Source of the DNA: Colius striatus
Lineage: Eukaryota; Chordata; Aves; Coliiformes; Coliidae
DNA length: 64,000 nucleotides
Direction of reading: 5' to 3'
Assembly: GCF_028858725.1 (NCBI RefSeq)
Contig: NC_084781.1
Location: forward strand, 2,178,513-2,242,512
The notes beneath the pieces are model-generated. The model saw only the letters and a program-made list of their open reading frames with translations. It did not search any database and was not told the origin of the DNA. Shown here piece by piece: positions 41,706 through 54,090 of the stretch (its first letter is position 1; each line of letters starts with the position of its first letter). Made by a program: the position numbers and the translations under genes.

Positions 41706-42560
41706 CACTGAACTCCAAATAGCTCCAAAATAGCCCAATTTTCCCCTGATTTGCAAAAGCTTTGCCCAACAACATCTTCCTGGCAGGACTTTCTTCTTAC
41801 TGGTACCCTGTGCAGCATCTCCACTCTGTACCAGGGGTACTTTGCATCTCCTCAATATTTGTACATGCAGCAAACGTGATAACATTTAATAATAACTAAT
41901 AATATTTCATAATACAGAATAATATCCCACACCATTTAATACAATTTAGTGTTATTTACTATTTCAAGAGGTGGCTTTGTGGCATTGAACATCACTTGTG
42001 GCTTATGGGAAGCAGCAAGGCTAAAAAAGTTAAGGAGAGGATTGCGACAAAGCCCTTTGAGAGCAAAATAATTGGTGACTGAGGAGAACCAGGGAAAATA
42101 AACCCAAAATACATCGATGTGCTCAGGGAAAATAAATAATAAATTAACGAAACATTAACTCTCAACATGAATTGACTTCCATGGGAGCTGGGAGGAGGGT
42201 TGGGGAGGGGGGGTGGGGGGAGTGTACACAGCTAGCAAAAAAAAAAACCCACCTCGAGGAAAAGAAAAGGAGATAAAAATGTTTTATCTCCGATCTCGTT
42301 CTGTGATAATGATCTTAAAGGAGTTGGGAAATGGCAAAGGAAAAAAACGTGCGTGGTTTTTAAATGAAAGTTGCCTTCCCTCCAGAGGGTTGCAGCTGAG
42401 ATTTGGCTGCTTCTGTTCTTTCTTGGAGGGGGGATAGTTGGTGATCTATTTGGGGTGTTTTGGTTTTTTGGGGGGCATTTCATGATTTATTTTGATGTCT
42501 TATCATTGGAGGGGCACTTTCTTATTTATTTGGTGTGTTTTATTGCTTCTTGGAGCATTT
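41706..42560. other. Gene-free region
   Basis: Unique AT-leaning sequence with a G-rich run near 42195-42222. No gene was recognised. Confidence 0.5.
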
Positions 42561-42564
42561 TATT

Positions 42565-42790
42565 ATGTATTTGGTGTATGTTATTATGATTTTGGGGTAT
42601 TTTATTATGAATTTGGGGTATTTTATTATGTATTTGGTATATTATGATGAATTTAGGGTATCATATTATGTATTTGGTGTATTTTATTATGTTTTTGGCA
42701 TATTTTATCATGTATTTGGGGAATTTTATTATTCATTTGGGGTATTTTGTTATGTATTCAGGGTATTTTATCATGGTTTTGGAGGGTATT
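42565..42790. repeat. ATTTTATTATGTATTTGGGGT minisatellite
   Basis: About nine to ten units of 20-28 bp with TATTTTATTATG(T/A)ATTTGGGG cores. Moderately diverged. Confidence 0.9.
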
Positions 42791-43009
42791 TTATGTTTGG
42801 GAGCATCGTGATCACGGCTTGGGGTACTTCCAGCATCATTGGCTTATCCCACCCAACCCCAAAGGCATTGCAAAGACTCCCAAGTAGGAAAGAAATTACA
42901 GGAATTATGATTCCCTGTGTGACATCCAAAATGCTGGCATCAGGTGCAAGAGATGAATTTTGAGGCAAACTTGTATGTATGGAGGCTAGGAGCAGAGAGG
43001 GAAGATGCT

Positions 43010-43600
43010 GAGGGGGCTTTTTGGGTGCAAATCCCTGTTTGAAGGACTTTTTCTGCTGCAAACTCCTGTTAAAAGGACTTACTTGGTGCAAAAGCCTTGT
43101 TAGAAGGCCTTTTTTTTTGCTACAAACCTTGTTCTGAAGGGCTATTTTTCAGTGCAACCTGCTTTTTAAGGCCTTTTTTTGGGCAAAGCTTCCTATTTGA
43201 AGGACTTTCTTCTCTGCAGACTGTTTAAAGGGCTGTTTTTTAGTGGCAAACCTACTGTTTGAAGGGCTTTTTTTGCTGCCAGACCTTTCTTGAAGGACTT
43301 TTTTTGTTATTGGACAAACCCTCTGCTTAAAGTGGGGTGTTTTCTGCTGCTTTTTTGCTGGTTGAAGGACATCTTTTGGTACAAACCTTTTTTTGAGTGA
43401 CTGTTGTTTTGGGTGCAAACCCCTTTTTGAAGGACTTTTGAGTGCAGCTTGAAGGATGTATTTTTGCTGCAGGCTTCTGCTTGAAGGACAATTTTGTGTG
43501 CAAGCCCTGGTTTTAAGGACTTTGCTGCTGCAAACCCTTAGCCTGAATGGTTTTATTTTGGTTACAACCCCCAATTCAAAGGACTTTCCTTACTACAGAC
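43010..43600. repeat. Degenerate TTTGAAGGACTTTTTTGCTG repeat
   Basis: About 17 units of 30-40 bp with TTGAAGGACTTTTT, GCTGCAAACC and CTGTTTGAAGG blocks. Strongly diverged. Confidence 0.85.
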
Positions 43601-44159
43601 CACTTTGTGGGCATTGCTAAAGCAAAATTGGGGAGGGTAAGGATGGGGCCAGAACCTGGATGCTTGTGCAAGACACAGGGTTTATTTTAGGGGTAAAACC
43701 TGGGATTCTAGGAGCAAGGAGAAAACCTACCGAGTCCCACCTATGTATGGTTTTGAACATGATTTAACCCTTTTCCTTTCCCTCACCAAGCCTTGAAATC
43801 CCCATCTCTCCTGTTATTTTTTATTCTTAAGGACTACTAAAACAACACAGCCTAAAATAGTTGCATTTTCCACACACAAAACACCTCAGTGTGCTGTGGG
43901 GAAGTTTGTGTTACCTCATGATGCTCTTCCATGCCATCCCTTTAGCAAAACCATCGCATTTTTAGGCCTTTTTCTGTTTGGCTTTCATTTCAGTGGAGGA
44001 GAAGATGTAGGGTGGGGAGCAGAAGAGTATCAGCTGCATCCCCATGGGCTGCATCTCCCTTTCCAACCATTTGTTGACTCTCAATATCTTTATACAGGTG
44101 GTTTTGGGGACCAAAAATGAAGTTCCCTCCACTTTTTTTCCCCCCCCTCCTCCTCTTCT

Positions 44160-44440
44160 TCTCCGTGCCGAGTGCTCGCCACCCCGCTGTCTTGTTTTTC
44201 CTCGCTGAGGTTCAGTTCTAATTATGTTGATTTTCTCCAGCCCACCCCCCTCCTGGCAAGCTTATTAGGGGGAATATTTTTATTTATTATCATTTCGCCC
44301 AACTCCCGCCAGCATTTCCAATTACTCTCGCCGCTTCCTTGTAATTGTCTTTCCTTAATGGCTGCGAAACAATTGCGCTAAATGAGGTGGCTCCGGCAAG
44401 ATGAGGGTTTCACTTCATTAAAGGCTAATGGATTCCCAGC
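44160..44440. promoter_or_regulatory. Candidate enhancer-like patch
   Basis: Non-repetitive sequence with repeated TAAT/ATTA motifs (TCTAATTATGTTGATTTTC, CAATTACTCTCGCCGCTTCC, TTGTAATTGTC, CCTTAATGG, CATTAAAGGCTAATGG) and about a dozen CpG, unlike the flanks. The texture is typical of developmental non-coding elements; conservation is unverified. Confidence 0.28.
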
Positions 44441-44566
44441 TCCAGCTCTGTGGGCAAAAAAAAAAACCCAACCCCACACTACCAAACTCAAAAAGGGGAA
44501 AAAAAAAAGGAGATATTTAAACAACTTATTTATTTCATCAGCAGAACTTTCCCTGGTATAAAGAGG

Positions 44567-44596
44567 GGTGTGTGTGGGGGGTGTGTGTGTGTGTTA
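44567..44596. repeat. GT microsatellite
   Basis: GTGTGTGTGGGGGGTGTGTG followed by more GT. Confidence 0.9.
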
Positions 44597-44744
44597 ATAT
44601 TTGTGGTGTGTATGGGGTTTTCCATGTATCCAAGCTTCAACCTTTTTGGGGTTTTGGGGGTTTTATGGGAGTATTTTGCTCTGAATTTCGTCTGGTTTGG
44701 AAAAGCTGGCTTTTCCTCCCTTTTTGAGGGGCTTTATACTGTAT

Positions 44745-45075
44745 TTATTACTAGAAATACACTATCTACATTCATATATTACAGAAATAGATGCTACCTA
44801 GCAATATAATAACAATGCTTTATAACATAGTATAGAACACATAGTATGATATTATTATTAATATAGCACATACATATATCTACAAATAACTACACTACAT
44901 GATTCTATACTACAGAAATATCTTGACAGAAGCAATATATTGATATGTAATGTTTGATATGTTGGCAGTGAGGGTTATGTGGCTACATGTCAGGTAGCAT
45001 AAATCATTTATAATAACAATAATTATGCTGATTTATATATTATAATAGGTATTTATGGCAATATAATCTATGTGT
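44745..45075. repeat. AT-rich block
   Basis: A/T-rich sequence with ATATAT, AATATAATAAC and TATTATTAATATAG runs. Confidence 0.75.
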
Positions 45076-45304
45076 TGTTACAAAACACCTATTTCTGCTA
45101 ACAAAAGTATTGGCTCAGCAGCCAGGGGTAGGACCAAAGCTTTTGGGGGTTCTTTCTGGATATTTGAGGTCTTGCTTCTCCAACAGATAGTATTTCAGTG
45201 TTCATTTTCTTTATACAACCATTCTGGTTTTGAAACATCTCCCATTTTCACCATCTTTTCTCTGCATTTTCCCTTTCTCATCATTTCCCATGATGTGGTC
45301 CAGG

Positions 45305-45665
45305 CGCTGGGATCCATCCTGGTACCACCTGTACCGGGCCCTGGTGAGGCCTCACCTCAAGTTCTGTGTTTGGTGTTGGGCCCCTCACTCTAAAAAAGAG
45401 ATATTGAGGGCTGGAGGTGTTCAGTCTGGAGAAGAAGAGGCTAAAGGGAGCTGTGATCACTCTGCAACCCTCTGCCAGGGGGTTGTGGCTGGGGAGGGGA
45501 TTGATCTCTGCTCCAGAGTAGCAAGTGATGAGACAAGAGTAAAAGGCCTCAAGTTGCACCAGGGGAGGTTTAGAGGAGCAATTTCTTCCCCAAAAGAGTT
45601 GTTGAGCCCTGGCACAGGCTGCCCAGGTGATGGAGTCCCCATCCCTGGAGGGATTCCAAAGGCCA
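45305..45665 (+). mobile_element. CR1 LINE 3' fragment, sense
   Basis: CCTGGTGAGGCCTCACCTCA, TTGGGCCCCTCACTCTAAAA, CTGGAGAAGAAGAGGCTAAA, AAGTTGCACCAGGGGAGGTT and CAGGCTGCCCAGGTGATGGA. It is a 5'-truncated CR1 also lacking the last tens of bases. Confidence 0.92.
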
Positions 45666-45764
45666 GAATCTTGAGAAAAGTGTGAAAGTTTGGTAAAGGA
45701 GATAAAAAATGTCAGTGGAAAGTCTTAGTGCTTACAGGAGAGGAGACATACATTGGATATATCA

Positions 45765-46260
45765 AATAGGTATTGTATCCATGAATCGAGTCTATTATAT
45801 TTATCTGTCAGATATATCCACACTATTATATCCATATAATATATAAAATATATGTATATATCCAATATATAGAATAATATATTCAATATATCAATCCAAT
45901 ATCTGTTACTCATTAAAACAATACATCTTCTCTCTCTGTTCTCTCCCAAGATATATCCTTTGTCTTTCTCTCTTGGATAGGTGTATGTATATAAACATTA
46001 TATATATATATCTTTGTCCATATAATATATATAATAATCCAATAATGTATATATTGGATGGATTTGATTGGATTATATGGACTAAAGCATATCTATCTAA
46101 TATAATAATATCATATGCTGTAACAGTATATTTATAATAAGCAATCTACTGGATACAATTAGGTAATGTGGATGAAGACACATCACATATATAATCTATA
46201 GATAATAATCCAGCAATATGTAGATTGGCTGGATATAACTGGATCATTTGGATGAAGATA
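45765..46260. repeat. AT-rich block
   Basis: Repeated TATATCCA, ATATAAT and ATATATATATC motifs. The words AATCCA and ATATTGGAT(G/A) recur, hinting at a very old tandem repeat. Confidence 0.75.
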
Positions 46261-46913
46261 CACATATATGATTTGTTGATCGTTGCATCCTGTGGTTTCC
46301 TTTAGCTCTGTTTGTGTGCATCAAGTGTCTCCCCCCAAAACTGTGCCCCATTAAAGAAAGGAGAGTTGGTTTCTTTGGCCATAGGAACAAGGATTTCTTG
46401 ATGTAAATATATTTATCCTTCCACATAATAATGGAAATCCTGAGCTGTGCATCCAGAGAGCAGTGAGAAATTCCCCTGTGCTCTCCCCAGCCCGAGGCCT
46501 CTCACCCTTATTCCTTCTAAGAGATAAAAAGGAGATGAAACACACGACAAAAGCCTCTGCAAAGTTTCTCTTTTGAAGAAACAAAAGGCCTTCAAGCCTT
46601 ACCTTCCAGGAAGGTGCCTGCAGTGGGATTTTTCCTTGAAAAACTGTGTTGTGGGGTTTTTTTGGCATGTGAGCTTTTGAAAATGCTTATAGGTACAGCT
46701 TTGCAAAATCAGGGTGAATTATGGCCCCTTCACAATGAGAGGACCATAGATTTGCTTTAATCATACAGAGCTGCACTTGTAGCTTTGGGAAACAGAAAAA
46801 ATGGGGAAGGCAAAATGCTGAGCAGTGTGGCAACAGCGACAGTTCTGCTCTGGATGATGCTGAAGCACCTGAGACGTGCAATTTCAGCCTCTGCCCCTCC
46901 AAAAAAGCTGGAT

Positions 46914-47010
46914 CCTACATAGATTTTGCAAAGGTTTGTGCACTCAAGAGAGGGAACCTGCAAAAAGTTGTCCCCTACATAGATTTTGCAAAGGTTTGTG
47001 CACCCAAGAG
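46914..47010. repeat. Two-copy tandem duplication, period 60 bp
   Basis: CCTACATAGATTTTGCAAAG and on through TTTGTGCA(C)(T/C)CAAGAG occurs at 46914-46950 and 46974-47010, with one mismatch in 37 bp. Confidence 0.93.
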
Positions 47011-48924
47011 GGAGAGAAAGCAACAACCAGCTGTGATGATGTGCAACCATTTGCATCTTCACCTTGTGCTGAAAATGTGTTTTAGTGTCTGATTTGGGGC
47101 AAAATCCGGTGTTTTTCATGAAGGTGGTCACCAGCTGCTGCTGCAGAGCTCCATTAACCCAGCAGTGGGATGACACCAGACCTCTACTTCGTTAAGTTGA
47201 TGGCTCTTGCTAATATCTGTCCTGTCCTTTCGGGGCTCCTTGCCATCCGGCGACTGGCCGGGATGGATGCACACCGTTGCCTTTGTCCTTTTGCAAGCAT
47301 CCTCATCCTCATCCTATTTAAAACATCCAAGCTTTCAGCCTTCCTTATTTCCAAAGGAATTTAAGAGCATCCTTGTTTTCCTTTTACTTCCCTGGGAACA
47401 TCACCTTGATCAGCAAGATAATTTGGGATGTTATTTGGGGTTGAGTGAAGAGCTAAAACCAGACCTGATGGTGCAAAGATGGTGCAAGCCCATGAGCCAA
47501 AGTAATTCCTGCAGATGTGACCTTGCTGGGCTGAGTGACCAGACAGCCAGGGATACTCACCTCCCAAAAAAACCCCCAACCCAGGGCAGACTTGATGCAG
47601 GGTCTTCTGATGAAACCAGCACTCCCCAACCTTAATTAGGCACCCATCATTAAGCACACAGCTCGTCTAACCACACATCCAAGCCTCTGTAGCTCCAGAT
47701 CACAACGGTACAGCACTCAAATGAGTACAAAAAAAAAGAGCCCAGTGTGCTTGCAGAGCATCACATCTCATTGTAGCAGAGTCATATCCTTATTAAAATG
47801 GTCCTAAAACCATTTTGCAATTAATATTGTTTTTAGGATGCAACATTGAACGGGGCTTTAGCGACACCTGGGACTTCATTTATCTTCATCCCGGGGCACA
47901 AAAATGTTGTAAAGCAGCTTTGTTGGCTTCAAAGCTCAGCAGAAAAACTATTCTCTGTCCTGTTTGGAAACTGGGTGTAGTTTGGGCCTGTGGCTGGGGA
48001 CCATGGGTTTTTTTTCCCTCCAGCTGTTGCATCATGATGAGATTTGGAGGGAAAACATTGTTTCTTGCAGCTTTCTCAATCCTGGAGGTGCAAGTGAGGG
48101 TTAAATCTAGCTCAGGTGTGCTCAGATGTGCTGAGGGAATGGTGAAAATTCGGGTATTTCTGGCAAAAGTCAGGGGTTTTTTTTAAGAATAGAGAAGAAA
48201 AAAGGCAGTTAATTGTATTTCAGAGCAGGAGGGGGGATTTTTTGAGGGTCGATAAAGGACACGGCTGAACTGAATTACTCTACATGATGATTTACCAATG
48301 CAAACAACTGTCAAAAACCTACAACTCCCCCAAAACCCAAACCTTGAGGTTTTCTTATGAGCTTGAGAACTAAGTAGAGGGGTTTTTTTTGAGGGGGGTC
48401 ACTGAGGATAATTAGCTGTTGGTACAGATTGGAGATTGCTGGAAGCATTTGATTAAAGCTGAATATCGCTGTTCTAAGCTCGATGCAGGAATTACTACCA
48501 GTGTGTTTTGCAAGAAATTTGAGATAAAAACTCACCTTTTGACTGAAATACCCCTGAATTTGTGTGCTGGGCCTGTGTGATGTGTTCAGCAGCAGCAGCA
48601 AATGATATTTGCAGAACACCTTCCCCCCCTCCCCTCATGCCACGGTAAGGAATAGCCGGTGGGGTTTTGGATAGCTGAACCGACTTCCAGGCATGCCTGT
48701 ACCACACAGGCAGCGGGTTGCAGACAGCCCCAGGCTGCCTTTAGCGCCAGAGCCAAGAGCAGGATGGACCTTTTGGGATCCAAACTGTGCCAGAAAGAGT
48801 CTGTTTTTCTCAGCTAGTTCAGTTGGGTTAATAAAAACGCCGTTGCCTCCTTGCCGGAGGGGCTGCGGAGCGGTGCTGAGCCTCGCCAGGCTGCTGGCAG
48901 CCTGCAGAGGCTGAGAGATTAACA

Positions 48925-49690
48925 GGTTTTTTTAAGGAGTTGGATCCAAATGAGAACTTGCTGAGCTTTGCTTTTAACTAGTGTCTTTGCTTTGATCCTA
49001 GCCATCACCTTTGGTTTACTTTTAGCTAGTGGCCTTGATTCGAGCCTCAGCAGCATCCCTAGTTCTGTACTAGCCAGTGTCTTCTGTTTGATTTTAACTG
49101 GTATCCTTAGTTGAACCCTAGCCAGTATCACTGGTTTGATTCTTAGCTTCCGTCAATCCCAGACATAATTTTCAGCTTGCTCCTAGGTACCATCCCTGCT
49201 GCCATCTTGGCCAGCATCCTTGCTTTGACCCTCACAAACATCCTGGATTTGTATTGAGCTACCAGCCTTGGTTTGACAAGAGCCAGCACCCATGGCTTGA
49301 TTCTAGCCTCCTTGAGTTAATCCTACCCAGCATCCTCACTTGGGTCCAAACCAGCATCCCTGGTTTGAGTTTACCTAATGTCTTTGGTTTAGTCCAACAG
49401 AGCATCTTTTCTTTGGCCCTAACTGGCATCTTCCCTTTCAATTTATCTACCATCCTTGGTTCAGTCCTAACCTGGTTTAATCCTTTCCAGCATCCCTGGT
49501 TTAATCCCTTCCAGCATCCCTGGCTTGATACTCTCCAGCATTCTTGGTTTAATCTCCAGCATCCCTGGCTTTATCCAATCCATCCATTTTGCATTGATCC
49601 TCTCCAGCATCCCTGGTTTAATCCTAGTTATGCTCACACTTTGAGTTTAAACCTTCCTTGCTTCTAGCCAGCATCCCTGCCAGCATCCTC
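48925..49690. repeat. CCAGCATCCCTGGTTTAATC minisatellite
   Basis: About 30 degenerate units of 20-30 bp with CCAGCATC(C/T)(C/T)TGGTTT, GATCCTAGC and TTAATCC blocks. It is most regular at about 49480-49640. Confidence 0.93.
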
Positions 49691-52600
49691 AGTTTAAATT
49701 AACACAACTTCCATATTCTATCTATAAATACATAAATACACATAACACTATGTTTGCAGCTGCTGGGATGGGATGGGTGCAGCCTCTGAAGCAGCTCTTT
49801 TGCACAAACTTTAGCCTTTTGCTAAAAACCAAGCATTCCTTCCCAAAGCTGCCGTGATGTGGCACCTTCCTGCTTTTGATCTGGATTCATGTTGGAGCTT
49901 TAGCTGATGCAAAAACAAAGTGAAAGGGCTTGTGCTTCACAAACTGTATCTGGAGTTTCTGAAACAAGCTGAATTTGTCACAGCAGATTGTCCCAGTGAG
50001 TGCTGGGTGGCAAACCCCCAGCTTGTGTTAATGCAGGGGGCAGAGCAGTCGCCTGTGTGCCCAAATTCAACCCAAACCTTTGGGTTTTGTTTTGCCCTGG
50101 AGACAGGTGAGTAAGAAATCAGGATGAGGCTCCTCAAGGAGAAGGCCCCCCCCAAAAAAAGTCTTTTGCTTGCCATTTTGGGGCGGCTCAGAGGCTGTGC
50201 ACACCTCTCCTCTCCCACATCCCTTGAAAGCTGCGGCAGCCGCTTGCATCCTCCGCTTGTAAAGATAATTAAGTTGCTTTTCTGCGCCTTGTTTACCGTT
50301 CCTCTGAACCAACAGCTCCCTGGAGACTTCAGCTCAGGGCTTTGGGTTGGTTGGTGGGGTTTTTCTTTCTTCTTTTCTTTTTGCCAGCCTCCTCTCGAGC
50401 TCATTCTTCATTATGCTTCGGTACCAATTTTAATTTTACTATTATTAAACCATCCCAGACGCTGCTTTATTTTGTGCCTCCGAGCTGAAATTCCTCAACT
50501 GGGGTAAGGGAGGGGGGAGGAGGAAGAAGACTCACATCTGGGCTTGTTCTGCAGATGTTTGCTCCGCAGACATTAAAGTCGAGATGATTTTGCCCCGGGA
50601 TGGGTTTGCACAGGTCGGCGTGGGATGGGAACAGCCTTGGCACAAAAAACCAGCTCCCCAAAAAACCTTATTTCATCCCATACAGGAGCCAAACGGTTTC
50701 ACCTTGCCTTTTTTTTTCCACCTAGATAAATTCACCTCAGAAAGAAACCCAAAAGAACTCAAAGGAATAGGAAAGCTTAACACCAGTGAGGTCAAAAGCT
50801 GAGTTCCAGCAAATACATCACATCTGCACAAAAGCCCTCAGAGCAAACCCATGGATGCTTTTCCATGAGGGATGCGCGCTCCTGAGAAGTGAGGAGCAAA
50901 CCCCCCACCCCTCCCCTTCCTCCTCCTTCTCCATCCTGATTTACACACCCTCAATAACTTACTTTTCTCCCCATTATCTCTAACCCATATACTCCGGGAA
51001 GTTTAATTTCTTCTCGCTGGTAATCACCATTAAATAGAAATTGTCTCTCTGGTTTTTTTTCCCTGTGTAAACACGTCATTAGTGAAGCTGCTTTTTTTCT
51101 TTCTGCAGGGTCCAGATTTCATTTTTATTAAAATGAAACATCCTCTTCCCTTGGTTGTGGGTTTTTTTCTTGCTGGCTCCTTACTGTGTCCGGAGATGAA
51201 GAGGATAATTTTAACCCGTTGGGTTGGCCACAGATAATTGCGATTGGGGCGATTAGGGAAATCTCCTCTTTTCATGCAGAAGAATTTGCATTTCCCCCCC
51301 AACCCCCCCTTCCTTTTTTTACTTCTCTGAAGCAGACTCAATGCTTTTCCTACACAGTGGGTTTTAATGAGCGTTATCAATCCTAATGAATATATTTTCA
51401 TCCTCGTTTTATTGGCTTGGGTTTTTTTTTTCGGGGGAGGTTTGTTTTTTGATTCAGAAAGGGCTGAAAACCCCCCTTCCAGGTCCTGGTGAAAACACAG
51501 GGTGAGGAATTGTGGTTCCTTTTCATCAGGATGATGCTCAATATGAGAAATCTGGTGGTTTTCTAACCTTGGGTACATGTGGTTTCTTGTGGAGGGGTTT
51601 TCTTTAGGGGGGAAAAAAGAGGTGGTTTTGGTGAGAGGGACTGCAAAAGGCCTTTGGCATCGTCCTTCACCTGTCATGTAAGTGCTATAGTCCCCTCACC
51701 CTTCAAATTTGCTTTCTGCAGCTCTTTCTTCATCCCACAAGGTTCCAATGTTCTCCTGCTGTCTCTCATCAGGTGTTGCTGTCAAAAGACCTTCCTCCTC
51801 CCTGCCAGATACCCGAGCAAAAGAATGAAACTCACCCATACAGAAACACATATATGTGTGAGAGAAAAAAAGACATTCAGATATAGACTAGATAGAATCT
51901 ATTCTGTGCTATTCTCTTTAATACATTCCCAAAAATGGGAATAATATATATTGCATATTGCTCCTCTATATGCCATACCATACTATACATATAATGGAGT
52001 GGAATGGGATAGGCTAGGACAGAGTAGATGATCTAGATTGGAATGGTATATAATGTATTATTCCCATCATATCATTTATATCCATATATGGGAATAATAG
52101 AGCAAAAAGGATTGATGTTTCCCATATATATTACATCATACAATCTCACATAGTGCAATAAATATGTAATATGTGAGAACAAGGCATCATATCTTATTGG
52201 AATAATGCAGGATAGATGCTCTTCCCATACATATTAGAATATCTAATACATGGGAACTCAGTGACCTTGTGGCCTCTTCCCAACCTCTCTGCTATACCCA
52301 GACCTTCAATTTTCTGGCCACATTACTAAAAAGACAACAAATTAGTTCTGAGTATACCATCTATGCCATACACAATCCATTTGCAACACTGTCTTTCCCT
52401 TTGAAGCCAGAATTTCCTCTTCCCGTGCTACCCGGAAAAATCATCGAGACGCAGGGGGAGCAAAATCCTCCCAAACCATCCTCAGCATCCCCTGAAACAC
52501 CAGTTCCTCACCAGGACGAGGACACCAGACCCTTTCTACCCCAGCAGCATCCCTCCCCAAGCCCCTCATCCACAACAGCTTGAATGTATTTATTTAAACC

Positions 52601-53429
52601 CCCAGCTCTGAGGAGCGTGGCCGGAGCCCGGCCGATGCTGTTTGCACAAGCTCACTGGGGGACAGCGAGGGATTATGGGGCGACGGGAAAGCAGCTCGGC
52701 CAAAGCTGATTTCAATCTCTTTTTTCCCCCCCCCAAACTGCTCCAACCAGCTTGCTTCTTGCTTGCTTTGTTTATTTTTCACTTTTCCTTGCTTTTCTGC
52801 TGTTTGGCTTTTCTTTCCCTCGCTTTTTCCTTTTTCCCTTCCCTCTTTCCCTCGCTTTTCTTTTGCTTTTCCTTGCTTTTTCTGTTTGTTGAGACATGCC
52901 AGGCTTCCTCTCCCAGCTAGGAATTTAGGGTGTAAACCACTCTTTTAGGTCACAAAGGCTCGTTTCACCCTTAAACCGTGGTGTTTTGAGGGATATTGCT
53001 GCGAAAGGAAAGCATCGCCCGGGTAAGTAAATTCTGGTGGTTTCTTCTGCGTCCCACTAACCTCCACAAATGCCCCAAACCAGAGCTTGTTTCCCCTGCA
53101 AAATGCAGCAGGATCATGGCCTGGTTGCTCTAGAGAGCAGAACCCTCTCTATTTTGGGAAAAAAAAGAGAGTGGAAATAGTAATTTGTGGAAGCAACGGG
53201 GTGCCACGTTGTCTGTGTCACCTGGAGTTGTTGCAGCTGGGGATTGGGGATGGTTTCAAAAGCATTGGCCTGAATTTTGCAGGAAGCTTAACCCGTGTTG
53301 TGGAGAAGGTTGAACTGATTCTGTGCTTCCAGTGGGAGTGTTTGGAGAGATGCAAAGTTGCAAAGGTCCAGGTAAAGTTGCAGAAAAAGAGCAAGCAATC
53401 AGGCATTGCAAAGTCAGTTAACACCTGAG
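49691..53429. other. Gene-free region
   Basis: Unique sequence with an AT-rich block at about 51850-52255 and a T/C-rich low-complexity stretch at 52720-52895. CpG-bearing patches with ATTA motifs lie at 50220-50300 and 51170-51280. No gene was recognised. Confidence 0.5.
51850..52255. repeat. AT-rich block
   Basis: Imperfect repeats of ATATATGGGAATAATA-like words and CATATAT runs. Confidence 0.7.
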
Positions 53430-54090
53430 AATGTTAATCAACAGGAGCCAGCAGTTTGCCCAACTGGGCAAGGAGGCCAAGGGCATCCTGGCTGGGATGA
53501 GCAGTGGGGTGGCAGCAGGAGCAGGGCAGGGATTGTCCCCTGTGCTGGGCCCTGGGGAGGCTGCAGCTCCAGGGCTGTGTCAGTGCTGGGCCCCTCACTC
53601 ACTGCCACAGGGACACTGAGGGGCTGCAGCGTGGCCAGAGCTGGGCACTGAGCTGGGGAAGGGGCTGGAGCACAAGGGACTGGGGAGGGGCTGAGGGAAT
53701 GGGGGTGTTGAGCCTGGAGAAGAGGAGGCTGAGGGCAGCCAGCAGCACTCTCTGCAGCTCCCTGACAGGAGGCTGGAGTGGCGTTGGTCTCTTCTAAGTA
53801 ATGAATGACAGGACAAGAGGAAACTGCCTCAAATTGTACAGGGAAGGGGAGGGAATGGGGGTGGGCAGGTTTAGATTGGAGGAAGAACTTTTTCAATGAG
53901 AGTGTTGTTAAGCACTGGAATGGATTGTCCAGGGAGATGGGGGAGTGCCCACCCCTGGAGGGATCCCAAAGCTGTGGAGCTGAGGTGCTGAGGGCCATGG
54001 GGTAGTGCTGGGCTGGGCAGGGTGAGGAGAGAGCTTGGACTACAGGAGTTTCAAGCCCTTTTCCAGCTGAAATGCTTCTATGATTCTATA
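53430..54090 (+). mobile_element. CR1 LINE 3' fragment, sense (longest copy)
   Basis: GAGCCAGCAGTTTGCCCAAC, GGCCAAGGGCATCCTGGCTG, GGGCCCCTCACTCACTGCCA, GCCTGGAGAAGAGGAGGCTG, ATGACAGGACAAGAGGAAAC, TGGAGGGATCCCAAAGCTGT and terminal GCTTCTATGATTCTATA. About 660 bp from the end of ORF2 through the 3'UTR to the typical ATTCTATG end. The frame is broken. Confidence 0.95.

Larger units (their letters stand above)
43601..45304. other. Gene-free region
   Basis: Unique sequence with a GT-rich run (44567-44596), an AT-rich block (about 44745-45075) and a homeodomain-site-rich patch at 44160-44440. No gene was recognised. Confidence 0.5.
45666..48924. other. Gene-free region
   Basis: An AT-rich block with ATATAT runs (about 45765-46260), then unique sequence with a 60-bp-period duplication (46914-47010). 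No gene was recognised. Confidence 0.5.

Noticed and set aside
41421-41885. Poly-leucine/serine/proline open frames
   Set aside because: They are translations of the TCCTCCTCCT array.
52269-52583. 104-residue proline-rich open frame
   Set aside because: Low-complexity C-terminus, no family recognised and no splice context; consistent with chance.
53430-54090. Possible functional CR1 reverse transcriptase segment
   Set aside because: Only the 3' terminal part of the element is present and the frame is broken by substitutions and indels.
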